Below are positions 11,858-26,459 of a stretch of 64,000 nucleotides of DNA, piece after piece. This DNA is from Coriaria nepalensis. Lineage: Eukaryota; Streptophyta; Magnoliopsida; Cucurbitales; Coriariaceae. The notes below the pieces were generated by a model, which was given only the letters and a program-made list of their open reading frames with translations, ran no database searches and had not been told where the DNA came from. The DNA lies in the NCBI GenBank assembly GCA_027186245.1, contig CP114484.1:9208001-9272000 (forward strand), written 5' to 3'. Numbering within the stretch: position 1 is the stretch's first letter; each line of letters begins with the position of its first letter. Both the position numbers and the translations under genes were made by a program.

Positions 11858-14373
11858 TTACACGTAAAGAGGGGAAGCGGATGGACGAGGATAGGCAGCA
11901 ACATTATGAGAAGTGATTGCATCATCTGCACTCCTTCTACGATGCCTTATCCTGTTTGCCGAGCCAGCATCAGTTCCTCCAGTTCCCTTGGAATTCTGTA
12001 GCTGCTCCAGTGCAGTTACAGTCTCATCCATGGTCGGCCTGAACCTGGCATCCATAGAGAGGCATCTCAAGGCTAGGGTGGCTGCCTTGAAGGCCTCGCC
12101 CATGGAGTATTGACCTTGTAGACGGCTATCCACTATTCGGAACATCTTGCGTTTGTTTGCAAGGTAGGGTCGGGCCCATTCCACTAGATTGTGTTCTCCG
12201 GATGGACGGTTCTTGTCGACCGCTCTTCGGCCCGATAACATTTCTAGAAGAACTACTCCAAAACTGTAGACGTCACTCCTTGCAGTGAGGTGACCTGTGG
12301 CCAGTGAAAAATGTAGATTAGTCAAATGAAAGAGATCATCAAATGGATAATTGTATTCATATAGGTGCATTTGGGTAGGTAATTTCAAATGCTAGTGGTT
12401 CACAGAATCTAACTAAGGGCCCATAGAATGTTTCCAAGTTTCCAAACTAACTAAATTACAGTTTCAACCACTTAGAGCCAAAATGCAATAAATCTAAATG
12501 TTATAGTACCTGTGGCCAGATACTCAGGTGCTGCATATCCATAGGTGCCCATAACCCGAGTAGAGACATGACTTTTATCATCAGTGGGACCATCCTTGGC
12601 CAAACCGAAATCAGAAAGCTTGGCATTGTAGTTCTGTAGTCATGTTATAATTTAAGTCCTTAAAAGATCTTGCAAAAAATTTAAATCTGCAAGCACAAAC
12701 AATTTAAGAGATGGTATCTAGAAAGAATGTTTCACAAATTACTACATACCGAATCAAGAAGGATGTTGGAAGTTTTGAAGTCGCGATATATCACTTTTCT
12801 TTCATCACTGTGAAGAAAGGCAAGCCCCTTCGCAGCCCCAAGAGCAACCTTCAAGCGAAGGCTCCAAGAAAGAGGTTGAAAATACGAACCCCCTGGGGCA
12901 AGCAAAATTAAAGTTTATCAAGCATGATTATTGTTTAAAGACATTTGGGTTCTTTTAGTAGGGTAAAGAGATGAACGCTCACTCCTGAACAAATGATTCT
13001 CCAAGCTGCCTCTTGCCATGAACTCATACACAAGTAGCCGGTGTTCATCTTCCAAGCAATATCCGATCAGTCTGACAAGATGAGGATGATGAAGTTGCCC
13101 CAGAAAATTAACTTCAGCCTGTTGAACATTAAACAACTAAAAAGGTAAGTAGATTGTAGGAAGGGGGCAAACCATTCTCTGCTCAACGTTGTTAAATTCA
13201 TAGAAAACATGATACTAAAAGGCAATCTACAACAGGAAGGGATGTAAATAAAGTATGATTGACCCTACAAGCAGTAGACTTGAGGTGATTTAGGATTCAA
13301 TTATATCAGCATTTGAAAGTCAGTCCTGGACCAAAATCTAGTTTGAGCCCAGTGTATCTCAGATATTGATTCAGATACAAAATTCAGTATCTCTCACTAT
13401 ATATAACTAAAATATAGTTTCTGCTACAGAACTAAGTGCAAGGTAAGAGTTCCAACAGAGACGCAAAATGGCTGCATCTGAGTCTGACAATGAGCTGCCT
13501 CAGCATCAAGAAAATTATCTATCAGAAAACCAACTCACCAGCCACTCCTTATGACCTTGGAAACTATCCTGATTGAGCCTTTTCACCGCAATAACCATTC
13601 CAGTCCCAGGCTTAGCAGCAGCAAAAGAATTCTCATCAATCCAGCCCTTGAATACGGGCCCAAAACCGCCTTCTCCCAAAACACTATCAGGACGGAAGTT
13701 CCTAGTGGCCATTTTAAGATCGGCATAGGTGAAGTTCTTCAGATAGGGGGATTGCAAGATCTCATCCTCGCTACGAGGAGTAGGAGGTACAGAACTTAAT
13801 GACATCTTACTGCTCGAACAACTCAGGCCGTTTGCATCCGTGCTTATATTTTTTGAATTAAGCCCTGCACAATTAAATGATTGGTGTCTACATGAATTCC
13901 CCATAAACTGCCCAAACCAATTAATTGCTCAACTTTGTATCCATGAAAGTCAATTCAAGGCCAAACGAGATTGAAGTATGCTAAGGATGAAAAGAAATAT
14001 TAAACTCATTTAATTTAATGAACACCCTTCAGAATATTCCAAGTGAATAAAACAACCATCTTACTGCATATGCTGAAAGATAAATGAGTCAAATGACCGA
14101 TTCTAATAATCAGAAAACCAATCGATTATAGAAGGAATAAAGGGGGGGGGGGGGGGGGGAATAGTGAAACAACAGAAACGCACCTCATGATAAAAAAATC
14201 TCCTATCCTCAACAATTGCAAATATATAATCATATTTTATATATACACACCCACATATGTAGTTACGGACAACTATTATTGAGTTATTGTTATTATAAGA
14301 GTGTTTGAGAGCTCAAAGTACCTGTGTTATATGGGCTTTCAGCTTTGATTCTGGCGCTTAAGCAAACCCCCAT
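11858..14373 (-). CDS. Receptor-like cytoplasmic kinase, RLCK-VII (APK1/PBL9-11-like)
   Basis: Six coding exons on the minus strand: 14373-14322, 13864-13539, 13118-12983, 12892-12750, 12633-12510 and 12294-11858. They join in frame to 405 residues. The start [18 protein letters not shown] has the Gly2/Cys4 pattern for N-myristoylation and palmitoylation, so plasma-membrane anchoring is expected. The kinase domain covers about residues 65-350: [11 protein letters not shown] loop, Lys112 in VIAVKR, Asp209 in YRDFK, DFG at 227-229 and [11 protein letters not shown]. The tail is basic ([11 protein letters not shown]) and ends SASPLYV, as in the APK1 branch. The family transmits immune and growth receptor signals; the exact orthologue is not decided here. 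The methionine at 13904 is not the true start, because the 14373 exon restores the family N-terminus. A 5' UTR intron is likely (donor near 14760), with the promoter right of 14900. Confidence 0.95.
14142..14159. repeat. 18-nt guanine homopolymer in kinase intron 1
   Basis: An uninterrupted run of 18 G on the + strand (18 C in the transcript) lies in the first coding intron. Such runs can be mis-sized by sequencing. Confidence 0.95.
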
Positions 14374-14899
14374 TTGAAAACCGGAACCAAAAATGTTAGT
14401 ACCCTAAATCGAGTTTCCTTCCTGCAAATCTGGAGTAGATCAGAACAATTGTTATTAGAAACAGCAAAATTACAAGTAAAAACGAGAAAAACTAAGTAGT
14501 GAAAAGAAGGCAGATCTGATGAGCATGTTTCAAAAATATACTCTCTAAAGAACAACTTTATTTAGACGGCTAGTTTAGAATAAAGTTGTGTTCGTTACTT
14601 CATTTAACGGAAAGGAAAAAATAATCTCAAAAGTGACCATGGTGGAAACAAATTTCCGATCAAAGCACAAAAAATAAAAAAATAAAAAATGATTATAGAA
14701 TCAAATAAACAGGACACGGAATTCGAAGAGTAGAACAAACATATAAAAATCGATTCTTACCGTTCGGTGAATCAGGCAGCTGAGAGGAGACGAACTCTAC
14801 GAAAAGTAGAGAGAGAATCGGAGAGAGGAGAAAAGAGAGAGAGAGTTTTTGAGCCAGAAGTTTCAGCTGAAATGGAAAGAGAAGAGATAGAGATGGAAA

Positions 14900-17800
14900 A
14901 AGGGTAGGGAGTAGGGGACGGAGGAAGGAGCCGAGAATTGCATTAATGGCGGGCTGGTCCCCGCTCTTTAGCGCTCTCTTTCAATTACTCTTGGACAGTC
15001 AAGTGATAGAGAGACAGAGAGAGAAAATGTGTAGAAGGCTGCTAGTAATTACAGCCGTTGGATTAAACTTTTCGGAAGAGTCTACTCGTCGATTGCATGA
15101 TGGCTCGGCTTGATCTGGCTCCTGATCGGCTTCATTGTGTACAACTACTTTCCCTACTGCTTTGACGCGGTCTCTGTCCGTCATCCTCTGGATTCTCACT
15201 AATTTGAAAAACAAAAACAAAATTATACGGCCTTCAAAATAAAAATGAAATAAAATAAAATAAAATAAATAATAATAAAATGTTATCAATTACATGACTC
15301 GTATGGAGGTCCCACAATTGACATGTGCAGGTACAGCTTTGCCCATTTACAGTTGTTCATTGCCTGATGGGGCCCACCACAGTCATCCCAATAAATTCAA
15401 TTAATTCGAGAATTTCTTAATATAATTTACGTATTATTTATAACTTAATAAATAAAATTATATCATATTATATTTATATATAATTTACGTTTATTGACTA
15501 CTCAGGCTAAACTGCTAGACTATATATCGAAACCTTTGGGACGACTTGTCGGCAAGAACTAACTAGTCGTTACTCTTTAACTATATGTATTGCGTGCTTT
15601 GATAGCCGTCAGTCGGTTATGAATTTGTTATTCGTGTTAACAAATTATTGTTAGCTCGTAACAGCTTGTAAGAGAATCCATCGTCGCAAATAATCAAATT
15701 GTAAAATGAGAAAGGAAAGAAATGATGAATACTACTTTTCTATCGCTTCAAATTATCTGTTCTCTCTTTATTTCTCGTGTTTCTTCCTTTGATCTCTTCT
15801 TCTTTAAATATTTCCTTCTGAATCTTGTTAAGATTTAGGATAATAATCATCTCGAGTCGAATTGAATCAAATCGGCTCTATCACGCTCTCAATACTATAT
15901 ATATATATATGATCAAGTTTGTGGTGATTATTTAAGTCACGAGTTAGTGAAAAAGTTATACAATACGATGGCTATGTTTGAAATTTATAAAATTAAGTCG
16001 TCAAGTTGTATCTCCGAATACATGCTAAAGTGTTTTCTTTTTTTTCTTTTTTAAAATCCGATAAATTTTTTTACGTATTTTTTAGGATGGATTATAAATA
16101 TAAAAAAAATATTAAATCTATAATATTATTAAATTAATTTAAAATATTATATAAATTCAGACCAAACTTAAAAAATCATCATTATCCGACAGCCGGGACA
16201 AATCCTAGGATGATATGATATGGTCAAGTTTATGTCCAAGCAATAAGCACGAAGACGTGTAAATAAACAAACACGGGAGCCGGGAGGGAGTAAGCTAATA
16301 GAGTCAAGATTACCACTTCTATCCACACCTAATATTAAACTTTTACTTCAATGTTTGTTTCCCATGGGGGGTCACCCCATGTTTTTAGTTGAAGGTATGT
16401 GTTGTCGTTTAGTGACCAAATTGTAAACAGCGGCATCAAGGTTGAGAAACACGTGACCCATGTCAGTTTTCTTCTCTCCTTTTTTAAGACAAATTATGAA
16501 TGGACTATAATTCACAAGATCTTAGACTTTCTCAATCCTTTTCATTGACCGGCCGGATATTAAATATGATATATAAAATCAAATGAAAATAATTGTGAAG
16601 TCCAAGGCAAACAAGATGAGCATGACGTGGATCATGTTCCTATACGACACATTATGCTAAGGCATGTGGGGTCTACTGCCTACTAATTAATGTAACTAAA
16701 TCCAAAATTTTACTTTTGGCAGCCCAAGTTACAAGTTTTTTTCTAACCGTACGCCAGTCTCCATCCTACCCTACCGGATAATTTCTTGGCCGGAGGTCTC
16801 TTAGTACGTCATTCTTAAGATTCATAGCACCCACCTTGCCCATTCTTTAAAAAAAAAAAAAATATTAGGAAAATAAAAACCCCATCTCCCTCTTTTGTTT
16901 TGTTTTGTTTTATTATATATATATATATATATATATATTCAACTAAAAAAGATACAAATTTGTCAAAGAAGTACTTAAAAGGGGAACAAATTAGGTTAAA
17001 AATAAGTTAAAATAATAATTAAAATAAAACAAAACAAAACAAACTACCACAGAAATCCATGCCCGATACAAGGATCTGTGAAAGTAAAAAATAGCAAAAT
17101 CAAATGAAATAAATAATTTCAGGAAGATGATTTCATAACTACATTGTGGGTGTTGAATGTTGGCCAGCCACTAGCACCATTAAAATGAGTAAAGAATGCT
17201 CTTATCTCAAACAACTTCCCTTTAGACAAAGTCAAGTTCACCAATGACTTCAATTTCACATTAGGTTTCCTTCCCCACTTCTTTCCCCTAGACTTTCTTT
17301 TCAACAAGCAACAAAGACTTTTGCTTCCTATTTCCCTTCTTCTTCTTTGAATCTACCTCTGCAACCTTTGTAGCTTATATGACTTTATTTATATTGTGCT
17401 CATCAACTGTCTCAGTAGTGAGCATTATTGTCATCTTAGTAGGTGTCTATCGTCAGTTATTGTAATTAACAATACTAACTATCAATTAGTCATTCCGGTA
17501 AAGTTTGAACAACTATAACATCAAATAACGAGGGATTGCTTGGGCTTTTCCCCTGGTTGCTATTATTATTAAATAATTGTAGTTTGAAGATTAGTGGCAT
17601 TTAATAATTGATCAACTTGCTATTTTTGGGGATAAAATTGATAATAAGGTAATTAGAGGGTGAGTAAGGTGTGGTGGTACTAGTCAGTGGCAGGTCATAC
17701 TGACTTCATAACGAGATTGACGGGTGTCCAAAGTCTTTTCCGTACCTTTAATTAAGTAAAAAAAAGGAAAAAAACGTCAGACAAATTGGATTCTCAGTCT

Positions 17801-18390
17801 TCGGTTCAATCGAGTATCATTTCTAGGATTAGACATGGAAGTTCGACGACAATCGTGAGGATTCTTATCATAAATTTTTGCCAAATTTTTTTAAAAATTT
17901 ATTTTAATTATATATATAAATTTAATATAATAATATAAAATAATATATATAATTAAAATTTATTAATTTATTATAAATATAATTCACTTCTTTTAGATAT
18001 AGAATTTTGTATTTTCTCTTAGATTAGAATTCCCAACTATAAAAATGTAAATTTGTAATAGAGAAAAAAGAAAAGTTGAAGGGTCGGCACTGGTGGTGGA
18101 AATTGGGTAATAGAGAAAAATAAAGAGAGAAAAAGGGTCAAAATAATAATTTAACAAAAGTTTATGGGTTGGATGGAGCTGCCGAATATTTAGAAAGGTT
18201 AATAAATTTAACGTGCGAATATGCTCAAACTAGAAGTTGGAGGTTAGACAAGAATCTCTGCGAAGCATCCAGTGTATGTCGAGAGATAAATCTCTGTTTT
18301 TATATGCATTGTCAGATTATTTATACACAAAATAAAGATGACATATATTATGCACTTAATTTGTAAGAATTTTGATCTGTTTTGGAAAAG
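14900..18390. other. Intergenic spacer between the kinase and TPI genes
   Basis: No intact gene is seen. The left end (14900-15370) should hold the kinase promoter; a GGGCCCACCAC element is at about 15370. The rest is AT-rich, with TA microsatellites at about 15897-15911 and 16912-16938. Inverted AT-rich arms of about 21 bp (TTTATTTTAATTATATATAT and its complement) lie at about 17885-17965. The minus-strand frame 17119-17307, and a lysine-rich stretch just upstream to about 17440, could be a scrap of a former gene, but I recognise no family and stops interrupt it. Confidence 0.5.
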
Positions 18391-18531
18391 AGAAACCGAC
18401 TTATTATTACAAATTCAAACCGGCGTCGGCTCATTTTTTAGTTCCAACAACAAAACTAAAACTCCGAGTTTTGTCGAGAAGCAGTATTAAAGAACAGAAA
18501 AGAAGGCCATTCACATCTTGGGTCATGATCT

Positions 18532-21355
<2,824 letters not shown>

Positions 21356-21844
21356 CGTAGTTGAAGATTTTTGAGATCGGAGAAAATGATGAGAAGCTGA
21401 GGCTGATGCTCAGACAGATAATATGGTATGAGAGGAAAGTAGGAGGTTGAGATTAGATAGGGATAGGGCTATTTTATGCTACGAGTTCGTGAGCGAACGA
21501 TAAGAAGGACCGAAATCATGCTGCTTATTAAAGTACTGTAAAGATTCCCTCGGCTGATGGATATTCTTCCTGGGCGATGACATGGCACTTGATTATTGGG
21601 CCTGTTGAACATATTTGATAGTATGGGCTGGATCTATTTCCAAGCGTTCATAGGCAGGCTTACATTACGGTAAGGACTAGTGGGCCTGGGCCACCAACAT
21701 TTTTCTTCCCGTCAGAAAATAATGAACTTCGAAGTGTGAACACACCGAATCCATAAGACAGAGATTAGATAAGGTCGTTTTGTTACAATCGCATCCACTT
21801 CCCACTTTGTTCATTAGCTCGCTTTCCTCCCCCCTCCACCCGCC
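21356..21844. promoter_or_regulatory. Divergent promoter region between TPI and the GH17 glucanase
   Basis: The 489 bp between the two start codons must hold both promoters and 5' UTRs. Four site II-type motifs (TGGGCC or TGGGCT) are visible, at about 21597-21602, 21624-21629, 21681-21686 and 21687-21692. Such motifs are common in plant growth and housekeeping promoters. No clear TATA box was placed with confidence for either gene. Confidence 0.6.
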
Positions 21845-23885
21845 ATGAAATCTCCTGGTAAACTCCACGACCACCTCCTTCTCCTCGCCGTTTTCCACCT
21901 ACTCATCTTCCTCCCCTCTTCCTCCGCTTCCTACTCCATCGGCGTCAACTACGGAACCGTCGCCGATAACCTCCCTCCACCGTCGCAAGTCGCCGCCTTC
22001 CTCAAATCCAAGACAACAATCAACAGCGTCAAGATCTTCGACGCCAACCCCGACATCCTCCGAGCATTCGCCAACACCGGCATCTCCGTCACCGTAACCG
22101 TTGGAAACGGCGACGTCCCCGCCCTAGCTAAAATCCCCGCCGCTCAATCATGGATCGGCAACAATATTCTCCCATACCATCCCCAAACGATCATCAACCG
22201 AATCGCAGTTGGGAATGAAATCCTCGCCACGTCGGACAAGAATCTCATCGCTCATCTTTTGCCGGCCATGAAAGCTCTACACTCTGCTCTAAAGCTCGCG
22301 AACGTTACTGATATTCAAGTCTCGACACCTCACTCTTTAGGCATCTTGTCCGGTCCATCTGACCCGCCGAGTCTGGGGCAGTTCAGACGTGGCTACGACA
22401 AAGCTATATTCGCTCCGATCCTGGACTACCATCGCCAGACGAAATCCCCCTTCATGATCAACCCCTACCCGTTTTTCGGCCTCAACCCCAACTTCATAAA
22501 CTACGCGCTGTTCGAACCGAACAGCGGCGTTTTCGATAATGCTACCGGAATGCACTACTCGAACATGTTCGACGCCATGCTGGACGCGGTTTATTCGGCG
22601 ATGAAAAAAGTGGGGTACGGTGACGTGGACATTGTAGTGGCGGAAACCGGGTGGCCATCTGCGGGTGAGCCGAATCAGCCGGGTGTCAGCCTCGAGAACG
22701 CGTTGTTGTTCAACGGGAATCTCCTTAAGCACGTTAACTCTGGTAAAGGAACGCCGTTAATGCCGAATAAGACGTTTGAGACATACATCTTCTCGTTGTT
22801 CAATGAGAACCTTAAGCCGTCGGCGTCGGAACGGAACTACGGGTTGTTTAAACCGGATCTGACTCCCGTTTACGATGTTGGCATATTGCGGAATCAACAG
22901 GTAATTAAATTATTTAATTATTAATAAGCTTACAGTAAAAGCTGGAGCTTTTAGCTTTCTTCGATATCCCACCAACAATGGCCAATTTTGTATAAGCTGA
23001 GTTTGTCCTCTCACGTTTAGCTTCTAGTATAGCGCCAAACTCTTTTTAAATCGTCATGTTAGCTCCAAGACATGCGTATAGGCTACAGGTGAAAAGTTAT
23101 TGAATGATAAATCTAAGCCTGTCATTTTGATCTTTTACCATTTATGATCATCTTCCATTTTCTATTGCGTATTAGAGTGTGATTGTTTCATTCCTGACGT
23201 GTCAGATAAGAATAAATGCAGCGCCTGAACATGGACGACAGAAAGCAACATGTCGCCGTTGAATTTGACTAAATTGCCCTCGCATGGTTACTTTAATTAA
23301 TATAGATCTCCCGCCTTTTCCTGACATCTTAGACTAACCAACAAGCGAATATTTAATGTGGAAACAGGCGGCGATGGGTCCCGCAACGACTGGAGCGAAG
23401 CCGCCGGCTTCCGCTGACCAAGGCGGAGGTGGAAAGGAGTGGTGCGTGCCCAAGTCAAACGCGGGCGACGATGCGTTGCAGAAGAACATAGACTACGTTT
23501 GTAGCTGCGGAGTAGACTGTGGGCCCATACAAAACGGTGGGGCTTGCTTTGAACCGAACACAGTGAGATCACATGCATCCTACGCAATGAATGCTTACTA
23601 CCAGTCATTTGGTCGCCACGATTTCGACTGTGATTTCGTAGAGACTGGGGTCCTCACTTCAACTGATCCTAGTAAGACCCAAAAAAGTTTAATAAGTATT
23701 ATTTTAATCTGCTGCAAATAAAAAATAATTGTGTGTGGTGGGTGACAGGTTACGAGGCATGTGACTACCCATTCCAAGGGCTCAGATTGTCGAAGGATAC
23801 CAAGTCTGGAAGCTTCGTTATAAAAAGCCGTAGCGTCCTCCTTCAGCTGATGCTTGTCGTGTTACTAGGTAGCTTTGTTTTCTAA
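21845..23885 (+). CDS. GPI-anchored glucan endo-1,3-beta-glucosidase (GH17 + X8/CBM43)
   Basis: Hydrolyses 1,3-beta-glucans such as callose in the wall or at plasmodesmata. Three exons (21845-22900, 23368-23671, 23749-23885) join in frame to 498 residues. A hydrophobic signal peptide (about 1-29) is followed by the GH17 barrel starting [15 protein letters not shown]. The acid/base is Glu125 in VGNEIL and the nucleophile is Glu267 in [13 protein letters not shown] short Pro/Ala/Gly linker leads to an X8 domain from WCVP (377) with six cysteines (WCVPK, CSCGVDC, ACFEP, DCDF, ACDYPF). The C-terminus is hydrophobic ([15 protein letters not shown]), consistent with a GPI signal. The first exon is notably GC- and CpG-rich compared with its surroundings. 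Ending translation inside intron 1 would give a 359-residue enzyme without X8; the splice at 22900/23368 is favoured because it restores the family structure. Confidence 0.95.
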
Positions 23886-24371
23886 CCGTTAGGATTCCTT
23901 CATTTCGAATTTTAAAGTACAAAGTGTAAATAAATATATATAAAGTATATAAAGTGTTGTATCTTTTGCCCCATTCTTACCTTCATGTATAAACTTTGTT
24001 GGGCCTGGGCTTGTGAAAGATTCCTAGTTCAAAGAGTTATCTGGGTAAGACATGGGCTCCCCTTGGTCACGTGGACCAAGAGCCTTCTTTGGTCCGACTA
24101 AAAAGTGATCTATAAAGATTTTACAATCTATTCTTCTCTAATGTTTATTCTAAAATTTTCAAATATATCAGCGACGCATGAGTTTGTCACGGAAAGGTCG
24201 GTGGTTCGGTTCGGGTCGACGAGACAACAACGATTACAAATTACAAAAGTCCAAGGAGAAATATCAGTGAAACCAAAAACTAATTAGAACAAAATTGGGA
24301 AAAAAAAAAGTTGAATGAAAAAAAATTGTGAATCTCCTTGGAAATGAAGATATTAGAGTGTATATATCCAT
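23886..24371. other. Downstream region of the GH17 gene
   Basis: AT-rich sequence with the likely 3' UTR and polyadenylation region (AATAAATATATATAAAG near 23929). Nothing else is recognised. Confidence 0.5.
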
Positions 24372-25040
24372 TTGGCAAGTGGCAGTCGGTGTAGTTATTT
24401 TCTAGTTTATTTAATAACTATTCTCTGGGATGAACTTAGAACATTGGTTGCATATCCAGTCATTGATCAACAAAAATTAATGCAATTTCTCATGGGATTC
24501 AGTGACTGTTACATCAACATTCGTAGTCAGATAATAGATATGTGTCCTTTACCTTCAATCAATAAGGTCTTTTCAATGGTGAATGAGGATGAACACACTA
24601 GGGGTATAGCTTATGTTAATTCTCCAATAGTAGAAACCACATCCCTCTATAGTTCATATTCCAAACAGTCTCCCACTACACAAAAGAATCAATCTCAACA
24701 AGACAATCATAACAATCAGTATGGAAGAAAACCTGTTTGTGAACACTATAATATACTTGAGCATAAGAAGGAAAATTGTTACAAGCTCATTGGCTTTCCA
24801 CTAGGGTTCAAGTTTAGAAACCAACTAGCAAGTGACAACTGCTTTAGTTAGTTTTCCAGCTTATTTAATAACTAATTGGTTATCATTAGTTGGTTGATGA
24901 TCAGTTTTGTATAATAACGATATGCTTGATGTATTATGGTCACAAGAGGAAAGATAAGTTGGTTTTGATTTTCCGCCCACATCTCTCTCTCCCTCTTTGT
25001 TCCTTCTTGTTAAGCTTCCACATTCTAGATAGAAGACTTA
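24372..25040 (+). mobile_element. Ty1/copia gag fragment with possible LTR remnant
   Basis: The open frame 24372-24851 reads as the end of a copia gag of the UBN2 type: QQKLMQFLMGFSDCYINIRSQI, then MVNEDEHTRGI, then a zinc-knuckle-like CEHYNILEHKKENCYKLIGFP in which the second cysteine of the knuckle is Tyr/Asn. A segment of about 30 bp (TTCTAGTTTATTTAATAACT at about 24402) recurs at about 24855 (TTCCAGCTTATTTAATAACT), flanking the gag scrap. The sequence after 24850 (to about 25020, AAGCTTCCACA) may be a 3' LTR. Protease and pol are absent. Confidence 0.7.
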
Positions 25041-25057
25041 AGAGATTGATTATGCAG

Positions 25058-25101
25058 GATTGATCGGAGTAAGAGCGACGATTGATCGGAGTAAGAGCGA
25101 C
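25058..25101. repeat. Perfect 22-bp tandem repeat
   Basis: Two identical 22-bp units (25058-25079 and 25080-25101), beginning GATTGATCGGAGTAAG. The second unit overlaps the end of the RING-H2 remnant. Confidence 0.95.
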
Positions 25102-25308
25102 GCAGCCGTGAACAAAGCTGCAACAGAGAGGACAATGCTTATCTTTACGCAGTCATAGATCGATGCATTCCCGATGATACCAATGGCTACGCTTGATAAG
25201 AGATCGGCAGATTCCTCCCTGCATAAATTCCTTCAAACAGATTGCGCATACTTTACTACTACTCTCTAATATGAATCCTCTATCTCGTCTCGTGAATTTG
25301 AACTTCAT
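25080..25308 (-). pseudogene. RING-H2 finger (E3 ubiquitin ligase-type) pseudogene fragment
   Basis: The minus strand from the ATG at 25308 reads MKFKFTRRDRGF, then VCAICLKEFMQGG, then HWYHRECIDL, a stop, LRKDKHCPLC. This matches the RING-H2 pattern CxxC ... HxxH-xx-C ... CPxC of plant ATL-like E3 ligases. Two lesions break it: the codon for the Trp that normally follows CIxx is TGA (25155-25153), and the third zinc-binding cysteine just before HWYH is Arg (CGT in place of TGT). The region upstream (25310-25540 on the same strand) stays GC-richer than its surroundings and may hold more of the ancestral gene, but I could not place domains there. Its protein can no longer bind the first zinc properly, and it is truncated inside the domain. 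Confidence 0.75.
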
Positions 25309-26459
25309 CGCCGTAACTGCTTAATTGTCACTGTCGCCGCATCATCTATTAGGATATTCATATTGTGTGATAGGAAATTATGTGGCTCGAGTAGGATGAG
25401 TAAGATCAATAGCGCTAGCTCATATTTGCCGATTGAGAAGAAGACCTCCCGAGTTCTGTAATCTCCCTCGCCAACTCCGGTAAGAGGAAGAGGCGACAGA
25501 AACTGGTGGAAGTAGTTGAAGAGGGAGATGTTGATTATTCAGAAGGGATTCTATGAATTTTTTTTTTTTTTTGGGTCAAAATTTTATGAAACTAAAAAAG
25601 CTAAAAACTCTTAAAGGTCTCATTCAATAACATGTATAACATAGGGTTATTCTAGTGCTCAAGGCAAGGGGCTTGATAACTTTTTCGTGGGATCTTGTAT
25701 TTGAAAGTTTTAGAAACCATATTTTTAGGTCAATTATAAGTCAGTCCTAAGGGTGGACATTTTTAACTTTCGGAGGCGAGCACTTGACATGGACTAATTG
25801 GATTATAACTAGATAGCTATCCGAAGACCCCTAAATCCTGAAATAAATTAAAAATAAAAAATTTCAATAACATTTGTGAGTAAATCAGGAAGCTAGTAAT
25901 GTGAGAAATTTCTTTCTTTATGTTTGATCGGTAGATAGATACCTACAATTATGAGAAATTTGTTTTTCGATTTACTTTAAGATATTTCAAATTATTTATT
26001 TATTAATTTTTCATTTTCACTGTAAATTTGATATTATTACTAATTTAAGGAATTTCCTTATTGCAAAAGTTCATCTCCTAATTCCATATTTCCAAACTTT
26101 CATAGTTACAAATTTACATGTAGCGTGACTATGTGGTATTAGGCATTGTTAGAGTTTGGAGTTTCTACATTTCATTTTTTTGGTTGGCAAGCCAGCAATT
26201 AATAAACAAAACGGTATCTTAAATAAATAAATGAACAGTTTTTTCAATCCCTAATTATATTTGATAACTGTTTTTTACTCATTTTTTAAACATAATTTTT
26301 TTAAAACGAAAAAAAAATTTAACATTAAAGAAATACAAGAAGTTATTTTCATTTTTCTCAACTACAAAAACAATTTTTTTTTTGTAATCATTAAGCAAAA
26401 CATTTTCAAAAAACTGAATTTTAAAATATGTTGCCAATCGAGCCTTAGTCTCTGACTTG
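25309..26459. other. Spacer between RING remnant and LINE
   Basis: 25310-25540 may be the decayed 5' part of the RING gene. 25556-26459 is AT-rich, with a T run at 25559-25572, and holds no recognisable gene. Confidence 0.4.

Noticed and set aside
13515..13904. Kinase start at the methionine of [12 protein letters not shown]
   Set aside because: The reading crosses an acceptor site at 13866-13865. The upstream exon at 14373-14322 gives the MGVCLS myristoylation start and joins in frame.
15880..15895. Possible minus-strand primer-binding site (TAGTATTGAGAGC)
   Set aside because: It has an extra base compared with the tRNA-Met site, and no LTR structure or gag could be seen on either side.
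22337..22732. 131-codon open frame antisense to the glucanase
   Set aside because: It mirrors the GC-rich codons of GH17 exon 1, has no recognisable motif, and disappears where the exon composition changes.
21845..22924. Glucanase as a single-exon 359-residue protein
   Set aside because: A good donor at 22901 and two further exons supply the X8 domain and a GPI tail in frame, so the single-exon reading is intron read-through.
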